Counted from the stretch's first letter, positions 50,701-58,931 are shown. The stretch: 64,000 nucleotides of DNA from JAAXHB01 sp965214945 (GCA_965214945.1 OZ244029.1:1984001-2048000), one strand, 5' to 3'. Translations and numbers: made by a program. The notes: generated by a model from the sequence alone, not told the origin.

Positions 50701-52705
50701 CCCGCTCGAAAGTGATGTCGACAATGCGCCAAGTGGACGCACCCAGCAGGAACGTCTCGCCTACCCGGGCCTCGTACACCATCTCCTCGTCGAGTTCGCC
50801 CACACGCGTGCCATCGGGCAAGAACACGCCGAACAGTCCTCTGTCGGGGATCGTTCCGGCGTTGGTGACTGCCAGGCGCTGGGCGCCGGCTCGGCCTCTG
50901 ATCATCCCGGCGGCCCTGTCCCACACGATGCGAGGCCGCAGCTCTGAGAACTCCTCGGACGGATAGACTCCCGAGAGCAGGTCGAGCACGCTGTGCAGCA
51001 CTTCGTCGGACAGCTCAGCGAACGCGGCGCAGCGGCGCAGCACTCCAGCGAGGCACTTGACGTCCCAGTCGTCCATGGAGCACATCGCGACGATCTGCTG
51101 GGCGGCCACGTCCAAGGGGTTGCGCAGGAATCGGGTCTGCTCCACCAGGCCGAGGTGCATACGCTCCACCACCGCCGCAGCCTCCAGAAGATCGGCGCGG
51201 TGCTTCGGGAAGATCTTGCCGCGGCTGGGCTCACCCACGCGGTGCCCGGCCCGACCGATCCGCTGCATCCCGGAGGCCACTGAGCCGGGCGAGGCAATCT
51301 GCACGACCAGGTCGACCGCGCCCATGTCGATACCGAGTTCCAGTGTGGAGGTGGACACCAGGCCGCGGAGTTCGCCACGTTTGAGCTCGTCTTCGATCAC
51401 AAGCCGCCGGGAGCGAGACAGCGAGCCGTGATGCGCCTTCACGAGTTCGGCACCCTCTGCGGCACCGGTGCCGGTCTGCTCGTCACCGACTGCAACCAGC
51501 GACGCGGTGTCGGGTCCGTCCTGCTGTGCCCCAGCGGTCTTCGACAGCCTCGCGTCGTCGCGGGAGCCTTCAGCGGGTTCAGCCCCTGCATCAGCGTCGC
51601 CTTGTCCAAGCCAGTCCGACGGCCGCATCGAGCCGTCGCGGGAGCCTTCAGCGGAAGTCTCGTCGAGGTGCAACTCGTTGAGCCGAACCGCGAGGCGCTC
51701 CGCTAGACGCCTGGCGTTGGCGAAGATCAGCGTGGACTGGTGTGACCGCACCAGCTCCAGCAGCCTGGGGTGGATCGCAGGCCAGATGCTGCGACGCATC
51801 GGCTCGGCCGCTGCCCCAGCCGACGCAGGCGGGTTTACGACCTCGCCCATGTTGCTCATGTCGGAGACCGGCACCACCACCTCCACCTGCAGCTCCTTGT
51901 CGGCCGGGGCGTCCACCACAGTGACCGGCCGAGGCTGCATCGAGCCGTCCGAATCGGGTGCGTAGCCGCCGAGGAAGCGGGCGATCTCATCGAGAGGCCG
52001 CTGCGTCGCCGAGAGCGCTATCCGCTGCGGCGTGCGGCCGCACAGCTCGTCTAGGCGCTCAAGCGATGTCATCAGGTGCGAGCCGCGCTTGCTGCCAGCA
52101 ACGGCGTGGATCTCGTCGATGATCACACACTGAAGGCGGACCAAGGTCTCTCGGGCCCTGCTGGTGAGCATCAGGAACAGGGACTCCGGCGTTGTGATGA
52201 GGATGTCGGGAGGATCGCGCACAAGTCGTCGGCGCTCAGCGGCCGGCGTGTCGCCAGTACGCACGCCGACGGTCGGCTCGTGCACGGCCTGGCCGAGGCG
52301 TTGTGCCGCGTAGCGGATGCCGAGCAGCGGCGCGCGCAGGTTCTTCTCCACGTCGACGGCCAGCGCCCGCAGTGGTGACACGTACAACACCGTTGAGCCG
52401 CGCATTCTTGAGTCACGTGGGGCAAGCCGAGACGGGGGCTCGTCCGCTAGCGCTTCCAAGTGGTTGTCAGGGCTGTCGCGGGCGTCGGCAGATTTTGACG
52501 CGGTCAGTCGATCGATGGCCCACAAGAATGCCGCCAGGGTCTTGCCGCTGCCGGTCGGAGCACACACCAGCGTGTGGTCACCAGCGACTATGGGCCGCCA
52601 GCCCTGCGCCTGGGGCGGCGTCGCCTCGGCGAATGTCGAGGCGAACCAAGCCCTCGTCGGCTCAGAGAACGCGGCCAGAGGATCGGCGGGTCTTTCGGAG
52701 GTCAT
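47783..52705 (-). CDS. lhr: ATP-dependent helicase Lhr
   Basis: 1640 aa, close to known long Lhr proteins (about 1500). Superfamily 2 motifs: CAPTGSGKTLAAFLWA (I), TTPESLFLMLTS, DEIHAVAGSKRGSH (DEIH box), IALSATQRP (III), ELGIDMGAVDLVVQ (V), GMQRIGRAGHRVGE (VI). A WH-type domain and the ~700-residue C-terminal region follow. An insertion of about 65 residues rich in Gly/Ser/Asp lies between ANARRLAERL and KAHHGSLSRS in the second RecA domain and contains duplicated units. Lhr acts in DNA repair/3'-5' translocation. Convergent with FtsX (133-bp gap 47650-47782, no gene or clear terminator seen). Confidence 0.96.
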   Translation of the reverse strand: MTSERPADPLAAFSEPTRAWFASTFAEATPPQAQGWRPIVAGDHTLVCAPTGSGKTLAAFLWAIDRLTASKSADARDSPDNHLEALADEPPSRLAPRDSRMRGSTVLYVSPLRALAVDVEKNLRAPLLGIRYAAQRLGQAVHEPTVGVRTGDTPAAERRRLVRDPPDILITTPESLFLMLTSRARETLVRLQCVIIDEIHAVAGSKRGSHLMTSLERLDELCGRTPQRIALSATQRPLDEIARFLGGYAPDSDGSMQPRPVTVVDAPADKELQVEVVVPVSDMSNMGEVVNPPASAGAAAEPMRRSIWPAIHPRLLELVRSHQSTLIFANARRLAERLAVRLNELHLDETSAEGSRDGSMRPSDWLGQGDADAGAEPAEGSRDDARLSKTAGAQQDGPDTASLVAVGDEQTGTGAAEGAELVKAHHGSLSRSRRLVIEDELKRGELRGLVSTSTLELGIDMGAVDLVVQIASPGSVASGMQRIGRAGHRVGEPSRGKIFPKHRADLLEAAAVVERMHLGLVEQTRFLRNPLDVAAQQIVAMCSMDDWDVKCLAGVLRRCAAFAELSDEVLHSVLDLLSGVYPSEEFSELRPRIVWDRAAGMIRGRAGAQRLAVTNAGTIPDRGLFGVFLPDGTRVGELDEEMVYEARVGETFLLGASTWRIVDITFERVVVTPAPGELGKMPFWHGDGPGRPLELGRAVGRLVRELRDTAERDARLDRLCTRHGLDEAAADNLLAYLDDQADATGAVPDDRTVVVERFRDEIGDWRVCLLSPFGTPVHAPWAMAIQKRLGEATGADVETMWSDDGIVLRLPEAVDELALDDLVFDPDEITGLVLERLPETSMFASRFRECAARALLLPRRRPDQRTPLWQQRQRAADLLRVAARYPSFPILLEATRECANDVFNLPGLAEVMSGLRSRRIRMVPADTDSASPFAQSLLFSWIAVYMYEGDAPLAERRAAALSLDRELLRDLLGAEELRELLDADVLADVELELQRLVEGRQARDADEAHDLLRVLGPLGLDDIAARSKLRSAGESGADESGVAGIVAGWVRQLTSERRAIEVRLAGRGVVADAADAARLRDAVGVSLPPGLPGSSTEPVDDPLGDLCVRYARTHGPFTATDVAGWLGIGTPRAAARLTELASGGRLLHGEFSPRGAEREYCDPDVLRRIRRRCLAALRREVEPVEPSALARFLPGWQRVGSKRRDVDALAEVVSQLQGSAIAASVLEVDVLAARVRGYRPAHLDELCTAGEVVWVGAGTIGASDGRVRLAFRDQARLLLPAPGAAVEGAVHDALRGRLKERGASFWGDLVAAVHAAGLPYDMRTVLTALWDLVWNGEVTNDSLAPVRALTESRGVRFSASLSTRRPRRANRRRITPTSRAARSWRARRSLDGLTAMGPPVAAGRWSLVEPLLRPEPAATEAAFTRAHQLLDRYGVVTRQTALGEGHEGGFAGVYPVLKALEERGEVRRGYFVAGLGAAQFALPGAVDRLRAARDLADSRNDHRVQQPAPNSAAGAPDLDGGSSLGVVVLAATDPAQPYGAALNWPSSPGRPIRAAGALVVLADGVPLVELERGGRSLVTFEAAEESDIWINALIGLVEQGRLSKLEIAKVNGTPIVETLWSPRLQSAGFTPGYRGLLYRR
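51556..51654 (-). repeat. In-frame 21-bp perfect direct repeat in the lhr insertion
   Basis: CGTCGCGGGAGCCTTCAGCGG (plus-strand reading minus its last base: CGTCGCGGGAGCCTTCAGCG) occurs at 51556-51576 and at 51634-51654, 78 bp (26 codons) apart, encoding repeated AEGSRD units. It lies within a poorly conserved linker of the helicase. Confidence 0.8.
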
Positions 52706-52998
52706 TCGGGGTCACAGAAGTCACCAGGTCGGGCACCGGGGGTCGTTCACTCAGGGTTCACTAGGTCGGGCACTCGGGGATCATGAGATCGGTCACTTCG
52801 AGGTCGGGAAGTCACGGTCATCTGCGTCAAGGTACCCAGCGGATGTGACGCGTTGCCGCGTCAGCGTCGGCGCTGTGTTTGGGCAGCGCGGACGCCGGTC
52901 ATGAGGGAGTCAGGGGCTTACGGCGATCAGCGGTTCTACGCTGGCCCCACCGGATCACATGTCACCGAATCATGTGCCAGTACCAATAAGGAGCCGCC
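52706..52998. promoter_or_regulatory. Divergent gap between lhr and the LLM gene, with direct repeats
   Basis: TCACYAGGTCGGGCAC.CGGGG units at 52721-52744 and 52758-52782, plus diverged copies. CACATG..CATGTG inverted repeat at 52956-52961/52971-52976, ~25 bp before the ATG. AAGGAG precedes the start. No gene in 293 bp. Confidence 0.5.
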
Positions 52999-53940
52999 AT
53001 GACCCGACCGTTCCGCTTCGGCGTCCACGCCCGCGACCGCCTGCCGGGACTCTCTTGGGCCGACACAGCCCGAAAGGTGGAAGACCTCGGGTTCTCCACG
53101 CTCAAGCTTCCCGACCATTTCCAAGACCAGCTCGCAGTGACACCGGCTCTGGCGGTGGCGGCCGAAGTCACCACCACGCTGCGCCTCGGAGCGGAGGTGT
53201 TCGGCAACGACTACCGCCACCCGGTGGTGTTGGCACAGGAGATGGCCACACTCGACGTGCTATCGGGTGGCCGAATTGAGATCGGCTTGGGCGCGGGGTG
53301 GCTGCGATCCGACTACGAGCAGGCGGGCATGGCGTATGACCGGCCCGGTGTGCGTATTGAGCGCATGGCGGAGGCCGTGGAAGTGATTTATGGCCTGTTC
53401 GGCCCCGAGCCGCTGGACTACCGCGGGAAGCACTACACCATTGGCGGCTTGAACGGAATGCCCAAGCCCGTTCAAGCCCGGCCACCGCTTCTGATCGGCG
53501 GAGGCGGCCCCAAGATGCTCGGAGTCGCCGCTCAGTACGCCGACATCGTCGGAGTCAACCCCGACTTGCGTGCCGGGGAGATAGGCCCGGAAATAGTCGC
53601 CGATGTGACCGCGGAGCGCTTTGACGCAAAACTCGGCTGGGTGCGCGACGCGGCCGGTGACCGCATCAGTCAAATCGAACTCAGCGTTCTGGTGAACAGC
53701 GCCCAGATCACCAGTGGCGGCAAGGCCACACGCGACGCTCTTCGGGCAACCGCGGAACTGTTCGGACGAACGCCGAAGGATGTGGCCGGCACGCCCATGG
53801 TGCTGATCGGATCGCCGCCGGAGCTGGCCGACACGCTGCGCCAGCGGCGAGAACGTTGGGGCTTCAGCTACATTGTGGTGCAAAGCAGCGACGACCTTGA
53901 CGCCTTCTCCACCGTCATCGAAGAGCTAGACGGTGAATAG
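52999..53940 (+). CDS. LLM-class F420-dependent oxidoreductase
   Basis: 313 aa. RFGVHARDRLPGLSWADTARK, STLKLPDHFQDQ, RLGAEVFGNDYRHPVVLAQE and GLGAGWLRSDYEQAGM match the F420-type LLM subgroup found in mycobacteria. ATG with AAGGAGCCGCC upstream (strong ribosome-binding site). Stop codon is the first base of a repeat array. Fourth LLM protein in the window. Confidence 0.9.
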   Translation: MTRPFRFGVHARDRLPGLSWADTARKVEDLGFSTLKLPDHFQDQLAVTPALAVAAEVTTTLRLGAEVFGNDYRHPVVLAQEMATLDVLSGGRIEIGLGAGWLRSDYEQAGMAYDRPGVRIERMAEAVEVIYGLFGPEPLDYRGKHYTIGGLNGMPKPVQARPPLLIGGGGPKMLGVAAQYADIVGVNPDLRAGEIGPEIVADVTAERFDAKLGWVRDAAGDRISQIELSVLVNSAQITSGGKATRDALRATAELFGRTPKDVAGTPMVLIGSPPELADTLRQRRERWGFSYIVVQSSDDLDAFSTVIEELDGE

Positions 53941-53983
53941 CGCACCGGGAGTAGCGCACCGGCACCGGGAGTAGCGCACCGGC
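53938..53983. repeat. Tandem repeats at the LLM stop codon
   Basis: TAGCGCACCGGGAG (53938-53951, including the TAG stop), TAGCGCACCGGCACCGGGAG (53952-53971), TAGCGCACCGGC (53972-53983). A clear local expansion of the 3' end. Confidence 0.75.
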
Positions 53984-54037
53984 ATTTCACGGCAATCTGG
54001 ATCGTCTAAAGTGGGTTCGACCCTGCCCACACTTTGA

Positions 54038-54087
54038 GATCACTAGACTCAGGTCACATCAGATCATTAGATTACTGACACCAGACA
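54038..54087. promoter_or_regulatory. Direct repeat upstream of the DtxR-family gene
   Basis: GATCACTAGACTCA (54038) and GATCATTAGATTAC (54062), period 24 bp, 75-120 bp before the start codon. TAGACT/TAGATT are possible -10 elements, or the pair may be a regulator binding site, perhaps for the protein itself. Confidence 0.35.
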
Positions 54088-54160
54088 CGGGGCTGACGTC
54101 ACAACGAAACACAGCGGCTCGGGGGTGGTAGCGCCTCCGGGTGGGAAGATGGTGCGCGCT

Positions 54161-54898
54161 ATGACTTCAACGGCTCAGACTTCCACGACACATCGTGAGC
54201 CGACGGCCGACAGCCGCATTCCCGCTGCCGGAAACTACGAGTCGCCCGAGTGGCACCCGGCATTCGAGGAGTACTCCGAGACGATCTTCGAACTCGACGA
54301 GGACGACTTGGACGTGATCCAGGCGCGGATCGCAGACCGGCTCGCGATCTCTCGCCCTGCAGTGTCGGGGACGATCAAGAGAATGCAGGCCAAAGGCCTG
54401 GTGGAGGAAGGAAAAGGCGTCATACGGCTCACCGCCGAGGGCCGCGCCCTGGCCGAGACGATCGTTCGACGCCACCGGCTGGCCGAGCGTTTCCTGACCG
54501 ACATCCTGGGGCTGTCGTGGGCCGAGGCCCACCTCGAGGCCGGCAAGTGGGAGCACATCATCTCGCCCAGAGTGGAGCGAGCCATGATGCAGGTGCTCGA
54601 AGACCCCACGACCTGTCCGCACGGCAACCCGATCCCCGGCTCCGCATACGAGACGCCGGAACTGGTGGCGCTCGAATCGCTGAAGGTCGGCCAGCACTTC
54701 ACCGTGCACCGCATCCCCGAGGAGCTCGAATTCGAGCCGGGAATGCTTGAGTTCTTGGAACAGGCTCACGTGACGCCCGGCTCAGAAGGCATCGTCACCG
54801 CCCGCGCACCCGACGGCACCTCAACGCTGAAGATCGACGGAGCCACCGTGGGCATGGGGAGCTACGCCACATCGCGGATACTTGTCACAGCAAGCTGA
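54161..54898 (+). CDS. DtxR/MntR-family metal-dependent transcriptional regulator
   Basis: 245 aa from the ATG at 54161 (54149 and GTG 54125 are alternatives). Winged helix ARIADRLAISRPAVSGTIKRMQAKGLV, then dimerisation/metal domain RRHRLAERFLTDILGLSWAEAHLEAGKWEHIISP-type, and an SH3-like C-terminal domain. Compared with DtxR, ancillary ligands (His105, Glu109, His124) and Glu131/His132 are present, but DtxR Met10 is Glu (AFEEYS) and DtxR Cys102 is Gly128. So the primary iron site is altered, and Mn or another metal may be sensed. The adjacent iron(III) importer operon is a likely target by neighbourhood. Confidence 0.9.
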   Translation: MTSTAQTSTTHREPTADSRIPAAGNYESPEWHPAFEEYSETIFELDEDDLDVIQARIADRLAISRPAVSGTIKRMQAKGLVEEGKGVIRLTAEGRALAETIVRRHRLAERFLTDILGLSWAEAHLEAGKWEHIISPRVERAMMQVLEDPTTCPHGNPIPGSAYETPELVALESLKVGQHFTVHRIPEELEFEPGMLEFLEQAHVTPGSEGIVTARAPDGTSTLKIDGATVGMGSYATSRILVTAS

Positions 54899-54935
54899 TG
54901 ATCTCCCGCCGCGGCAGACCTGTCAGCGGTGCCGA

Positions 54936-55057
54936 GTTCACTGTCGGGTGCATCAGCCAATAGTTCGCTATCGGGTGCGTCAGCCAATAAGCTCGGGCAT
55001 GGTGTCACCGGCTGCGCTTACCTGACCCGCCGGGTGCTCAGCCCGCCGGGTGCTCAG
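54936..55057. repeat. 27-bp and 16-bp tandem repeats in the convergent gap
   Basis: GTTC.CT.TCGGGTGC.TCAGCCAATA at 54936-54962 and 54963-54989 (3 mismatches) and CCCGCCGGGTGCTCAG at 55026-55041 and 55042-55057 (perfect). The second pair reaches the 3' end of the permease gene. No gene in the gap 54899-55053. Confidence 0.8.
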
Positions 55058-56706
55058 CCGGGGCGGCTTTCTGATGGTCTCGGGGTGACAGAGCGGACGC
55101 CTCCCCTCCGCCAAAGCCTGCCGGCCGCGCTCGAGGCCACTGTGAGCACCGCGGCAGCGCTCACCAACACCAGTGAAGCCAAACCGGCCTGTGACAGCGC
55201 GCCGATCTCCGCCGCGTCCCAGATGTCGGTTGCGAGAGTGTCGAAGCCGATGGGCGCTAACAGCAGCGTAACGGGCAACTCCTTCATGGTGGACAGCAGC
55301 ACGAGGCTGGCCCCCGCGGCCAGTCCCGGCGCCATCAGAGGCAAATCAATTCTGGCCAAGCGTCGCAGTCGTCCAGCGCCCAGAATTGTCGCCGCCTCTC
55401 CCACAGGTACCGGATTGGCCTCCACTGCCACCCGCGTAGACCGCACGGCTTGCGCTCCGAAATGGATCACGTAGGCCATCACAAGTAGTGGCAGAGACTG
55501 ATACCAGCGGCTGATCACAGGCGTGTTCAACGTGAGGAACACCACAGAAAGCGCTATCACCAGACCGGGCAGAGCGAAGCCGGCCACCATCATCGAGTTG
55601 GCCCAACTGCCGATGCGGCTTCGGTATCTGGTCGTCAACCAGGCCACTGGCAGCACTACGGCGACGGTCACCACGGCGGTGACAAGGCTCACCGCGGCCG
55701 ATCTCAGCATCGGCACCACCAAAGCCCCAGTATCCGTTCTCAGGCCTACAGTCGAAACGTCAGCCCACAAACCCCGCCAGGCCCACCAGCCCAGCACTGC
55801 CAGGGGCCCGATCAAGGCGTTGCCGACAAAGGCGGCCACGGCCGCCGAGGCAGGCCACCTCCAGCGACCCAGGGCGACCATCACATTGCGAGCGACCTCA
55901 GCGGATTCTGCGGCCGGTCTGCGCCTGTTCGTCCACCTCTCCGCAGCCACCACAATCAACGCGGTCAGCCCAAGCACCAAAGCCAGCGCCATAGCCCGAG
56001 GCTGGTCAAAAAGCCGGTCGGCATAGATCTGTTCGGTGAGCGTGTCGTAGCCGAGCAGCGTGACCGCGCCGAAGTCGCTGATCACGTACAGGAACACCAG
56101 CATCCCACCCGCCGCCACGGCTGCGGAGACCTGCGGGATGACCACCGACACGAACACCCCCAGCGATTTGCGCCCCAGCAGCCGGGCCGATTCCTCCAGT
56201 GACGGCGACACGACAGCGAGCCGCGCCGCCGTCGGCAGGTACACGTAGGGGTAGGTGAAAAGGGTGAGCACGAACCACGCGCCAAAGAACCCTCGAACAT
56301 TCGGGAGCGAGCCGACGCCCAGCGGTGCCAGGATCTGCTCCAAGAGACCGCCGGAGGCGAAGCCGGCCACCAGCGCCGTGGCCCCGACGAAGCTTGGGAA
56401 CACAAGCGGCAGCGGGGCCAAGGCCCCCCACAAGCCGCGGCCGGGCAGATCTGTGCAAGTGGTGAGCCAGGCCAAGCCTGTGCCCACGACGATGGCCGCG
56501 CCGCTGACGGTCAGACCCAGCCACACCGACCGGCCCCACGGCGCAAGCGTGTCTCTCGACCAGAGCTCGCCCCACCAGATATCGCTGCCCAATTCCAGGT
56601 TTCGCCATGCGACATAGATAAATGGCACCGCGAACAGCACGCTTGCTACCGCAGCCGTCGCAGCGAGCAGCCGAGGGGCGGGCGGCAGCGACCGGGCCCC
56701 GATCAT
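55054..56706 (-). CDS. Iron(III) ABC transporter permease, two fused domains (FbpB type)
   Basis: 550 aa with about 12 TM helices in two homologous halves. Each half has an EAA-type coupling loop: SLEESARLLGRKSLGVFVSVV and VGEAATILGAGRLRRLARIDL. This two-domain layout is that of FbpB/ThiP. ATG start at 56706, 3 bp after the ATPase stop. Third gene of the fbpABC-like operon. Confidence 0.9.
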   Translation of the reverse strand: MIGARSLPPAPRLLAATAAVASVLFAVPFIYVAWRNLELGSDIWWGELWSRDTLAPWGRSVWLGLTVSGAAIVVGTGLAWLTTCTDLPGRGLWGALAPLPLVFPSFVGATALVAGFASGGLLEQILAPLGVGSLPNVRGFFGAWFVLTLFTYPYVYLPTAARLAVVSPSLEESARLLGRKSLGVFVSVVIPQVSAAVAAGGMLVFLYVISDFGAVTLLGYDTLTEQIYADRLFDQPRAMALALVLGLTALIVVAAERWTNRRRPAAESAEVARNVMVALGRWRWPASAAVAAFVGNALIGPLAVLGWWAWRGLWADVSTVGLRTDTGALVVPMLRSAAVSLVTAVVTVAVVLPVAWLTTRYRSRIGSWANSMMVAGFALPGLVIALSVVFLTLNTPVISRWYQSLPLLVMAYVIHFGAQAVRSTRVAVEANPVPVGEAATILGAGRLRRLARIDLPLMAPGLAAGASLVLLSTMKELPVTLLLAPIGFDTLATDIWDAAEIGALSQAGLASLVLVSAAAVLTVASSAAGRLWRRGGVRSVTPRPSESRPG

Positions 56707-56709
56707 CGA

Positions 56710-57789
56710 CTACCCGGAACCTGGCGAAGTGGGGAAGGCCACAGTGCTTGCCTTGCTGTGGCTCAGTTCGACTTCGGCACCGATCTGGAAGCGGGGCGTG
56801 CCCTTGATCCGGCATCGCAGAGTCTCACCAGTGGTAAGGCGAACGTGATACAGCGTGTCATGGCCGAAGAACTCGATGTGATCGACAGTGGCGTTTGAGC
56901 CTTCGGCCAGGGACAGCGCCTCGGGCCGTACAAGCACGTCAACTTCACCGGAGGCCGGCCTCAGAAGCGGCAGGCGCCCCAGCCATGTGTAGGCGGTTTC
57001 GCCGATAGCCAGCCCGGGCAGGGTGTCGGCCTCGCCCACGAACCCGGCTGTCCAGCCGTCTGAGGGAAGTCTGTAGAGCACGTCGGGCGGAGCCTGCTGC
57101 ACCACGGTGCCGGAGCGCATTACCGCCACCTCATCCCCCAGCACGAAGGCCTCATCTTGATCATGAGTCACAAACACGCAAGTAATCCTCAGTTCCCTCA
57201 GCAGCATCGCCACTTCGTTGCGCACCTCTAGCCGGAGTGCGACGTCGAGGCTGGAGAACGGCTCGTCGAGCAGCAAGACAGACGGCCGCGGGGCCAAGGC
57301 GCGGGCCAGGGCCACCCGCTGTTGCTGACCGCCCGACAGCGAGCCGGGCAGACGGTGGGCGAGTTCAGCGATGTTCAGCATGTCGAGAAGGTCTCTCACG
57401 CGGGCCGGGATGGTCTTGCGGCGGAACCAGCCCCTCCGCCGCTCAGCCCTCCTCAGCCCGAAGGCGACGTTGGCCGCCACCGTCAGATGGGGGAACAGAG
57501 CCCAGTCCTGAAACACCATGCCAATGCCGCGTTGCTCCGCGGGCACGTGCCTGCCGTTGCCGGCCACTGTCTCTTCGCCCAGCGTCACGGTCCCGGAGTC
57601 CGGCCTCTGCAAGCCGGCCATCACCCGCAGCAGCGTCGTCTTTCCGCAGCCGCTTGGCCCCAGGATGACCAGCGTTCTGCCGCCCGCCCCAGAGATCGAC
57701 GCCTTCCGCAGCACGCGGGATCCGCTGAGAGACACGCTCACACGATCGGCTACGACCTTGCGGACGCCGGGTGCCGGTCGGTGAGCCAC
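56710..57789 (-). CDS. Iron(III) ABC transporter ATP-binding protein (FbpC type)
   Basis: 359 aa. Walker A LGPSGCGKTTLLRVMAGL, Q-loop VFQDWALFPHLTV, signature LSGGQQQRVALARAL, Walker B VLLLDEPFSSLDV, H-loop VTHDQDEAF, then a TOBE-like C-terminal domain (VRPEALSLAEG). GTG start. 31 bp downstream of the FbpA-like gene. Energises uptake with the permease. Confidence 0.92.
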   Translation of the reverse strand: MAHRPAPGVRKVVADRVSVSLSGSRVLRKASISGAGGRTLVILGPSGCGKTTLLRVMAGLQRPDSGTVTLGEETVAGNGRHVPAEQRGIGMVFQDWALFPHLTVAANVAFGLRRAERRRGWFRRKTIPARVRDLLDMLNIAELAHRLPGSLSGGQQQRVALARALAPRPSVLLLDEPFSSLDVALRLEVRNEVAMLLRELRITCVFVTHDQDEAFVLGDEVAVMRSGTVVQQAPPDVLYRLPSDGWTAGFVGEADTLPGLAIGETAYTWLGRLPLLRPASGEVDVLVRPEALSLAEGSNATVDHIEFFGHDTLYHVRLTTGETLRCRIKGTPRFQIGAEVELSHSKASTVAFPTSPGSG

Positions 57790-57820
57790 GGGGCCAGGCC
57801 AGGCTGCGGGCGTGCTGCAG

Positions 57821-58861
57821 CTAACGCTCGATGCCGCTGGAGCGGATCAGCTCCAAGGTGCCTGTGAGGTCGTCGCCCAAGAGTCCGAAGTCGATAGTGT
57901 CCACCGCGAACGCGTCGAGGCGCGGCAGCCCGGAGGGGCCTTCCACGCCAGAAACCAACGGGTACTCCTGTGTCTCCGTCGCCAAGGTCTGCTGCTGCTC
58001 ATCTTCCAGCAGGAAGGCGAGCAGCATCTCCGCTCTCGCCGGGGAGTCACTCGTGTTGAGCACCGCTGCGCCGGTGACAATCACCAGCGCGCCGAGGTCG
58101 TCGGCACCGAAGAAATGGTTCACCGAGTGCGCCGACGGATCAGCCTCGAGCACTCGCAGGTTGTAGTAGTGGTTGACGAGTCCCATGTCCACCTCACCAC
58201 GTCTTACCGCCTCAACGATCGCAGAGTTCTTGGGATAGTTGGGCGAGCTGTTGGCGCCCATGCCAGCCAACCAGTCGGCCGTGGCCACGTCGCCCAGCTG
58301 GCTGCGCATGGCCGTGACGAAGTCTTGGAACGAGCCGTTGGAGGGCGCCACTGCCACACGCCCGTCGTATCCGGGATCGACCAGGTCGAGCACAGAAGAC
58401 GGCAGCTCAGACTCATCGACCAGCTCGCTGTTGTACACCAGGGTGCGCACCCGACCTGTGATGCCCACCCAGGCACCGTCGGAGGCTCTAAAGCCGTCTT
58501 CCACGCGGCTCAGCACATCGTCGCCGAGCGTTCTCAGGCGTCCTGCGCCTGCCAAGTATCCGAGAGCGCCTGGACTCTGAGATATGAACAGATCAGCCGG
58601 AGAGGCGCCTCCCTCGGTTTCTATCAGCAGCGCCAGCTCGGCCGACCCGCCGTAGCGCACATCGACTGATACACCCGTGGCAACCTCGAACGCCTCAAAC
58701 AGCGGCGACACGAGCTCCTCGCTGCGTCCGGAGTACACCACGACACTCTCGCTGTCGGACACATTGCCGCTGCAAGCCGACGCCCCTAAAGCCAGCGCCA
58801 AAACCATCCCCAGCGCCAAATTACGAGAGTAAACCGTGCCCAACCTGTGAAAGTAAATCAC
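57821..58861 (-). CDS. Iron(III) ABC transporter substrate-binding lipoprotein (FbpA/FutA type)
   Basis: 346 aa. N-terminal signal peptide with lipobox ALALGASAC, so likely a membrane-anchored lipoprotein. The mature part begins VVVYSGRSEELV, the canonical FbpA opening, and the C-lobe has NHYYNLRVLE with paired tyrosines used as Fe(III) ligands. GTG at 58861 is chosen; TATAGT (58874-58869) ahead of it would give a leaderless transcript. The longer frame to 59188 overlaps the HelR gene and is rejected. First gene of the operon. Confidence 0.9.
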   Translation of the reverse strand: MIYFHRLGTVYSRNLALGMVLALALGASACSGNVSDSESVVVYSGRSEELVSPLFEAFEVATGVSVDVRYGGSAELALLIETEGGASPADLFISQSPGALGYLAGAGRLRTLGDDVLSRVEDGFRASDGAWVGITGRVRTLVYNSELVDESELPSSVLDLVDPGYDGRVAVAPSNGSFQDFVTAMRSQLGDVATADWLAGMGANSSPNYPKNSAIVEAVRRGEVDMGLVNHYYNLRVLEADPSAHSVNHFFGADDLGALVIVTGAAVLNTSDSPARAEMLLAFLLEDEQQQTLATETQEYPLVSGVEGPSGLPRLDAFAVDTIDFGLLGDDLTGTLELIRSSGIER

Positions 58862-58931
58862 ACTATACACTATATGGCATGGTCTGCTAACAGCACAGAA
58901 CGGATCATCGTAAACGCCTGATCCGAGGCTG
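58862..58931. promoter_or_regulatory. Candidate promoter of the iron-uptake operon
   Basis: On the minus strand TATAGTG repeats in tandem (58874-58861), giving a -10-like TATAGT just before the GTG; CTGTTAGCAG about 20-30 bp upstream is a partial palindrome. An iron-regulator site is possible but not clear. Confidence 0.4.
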
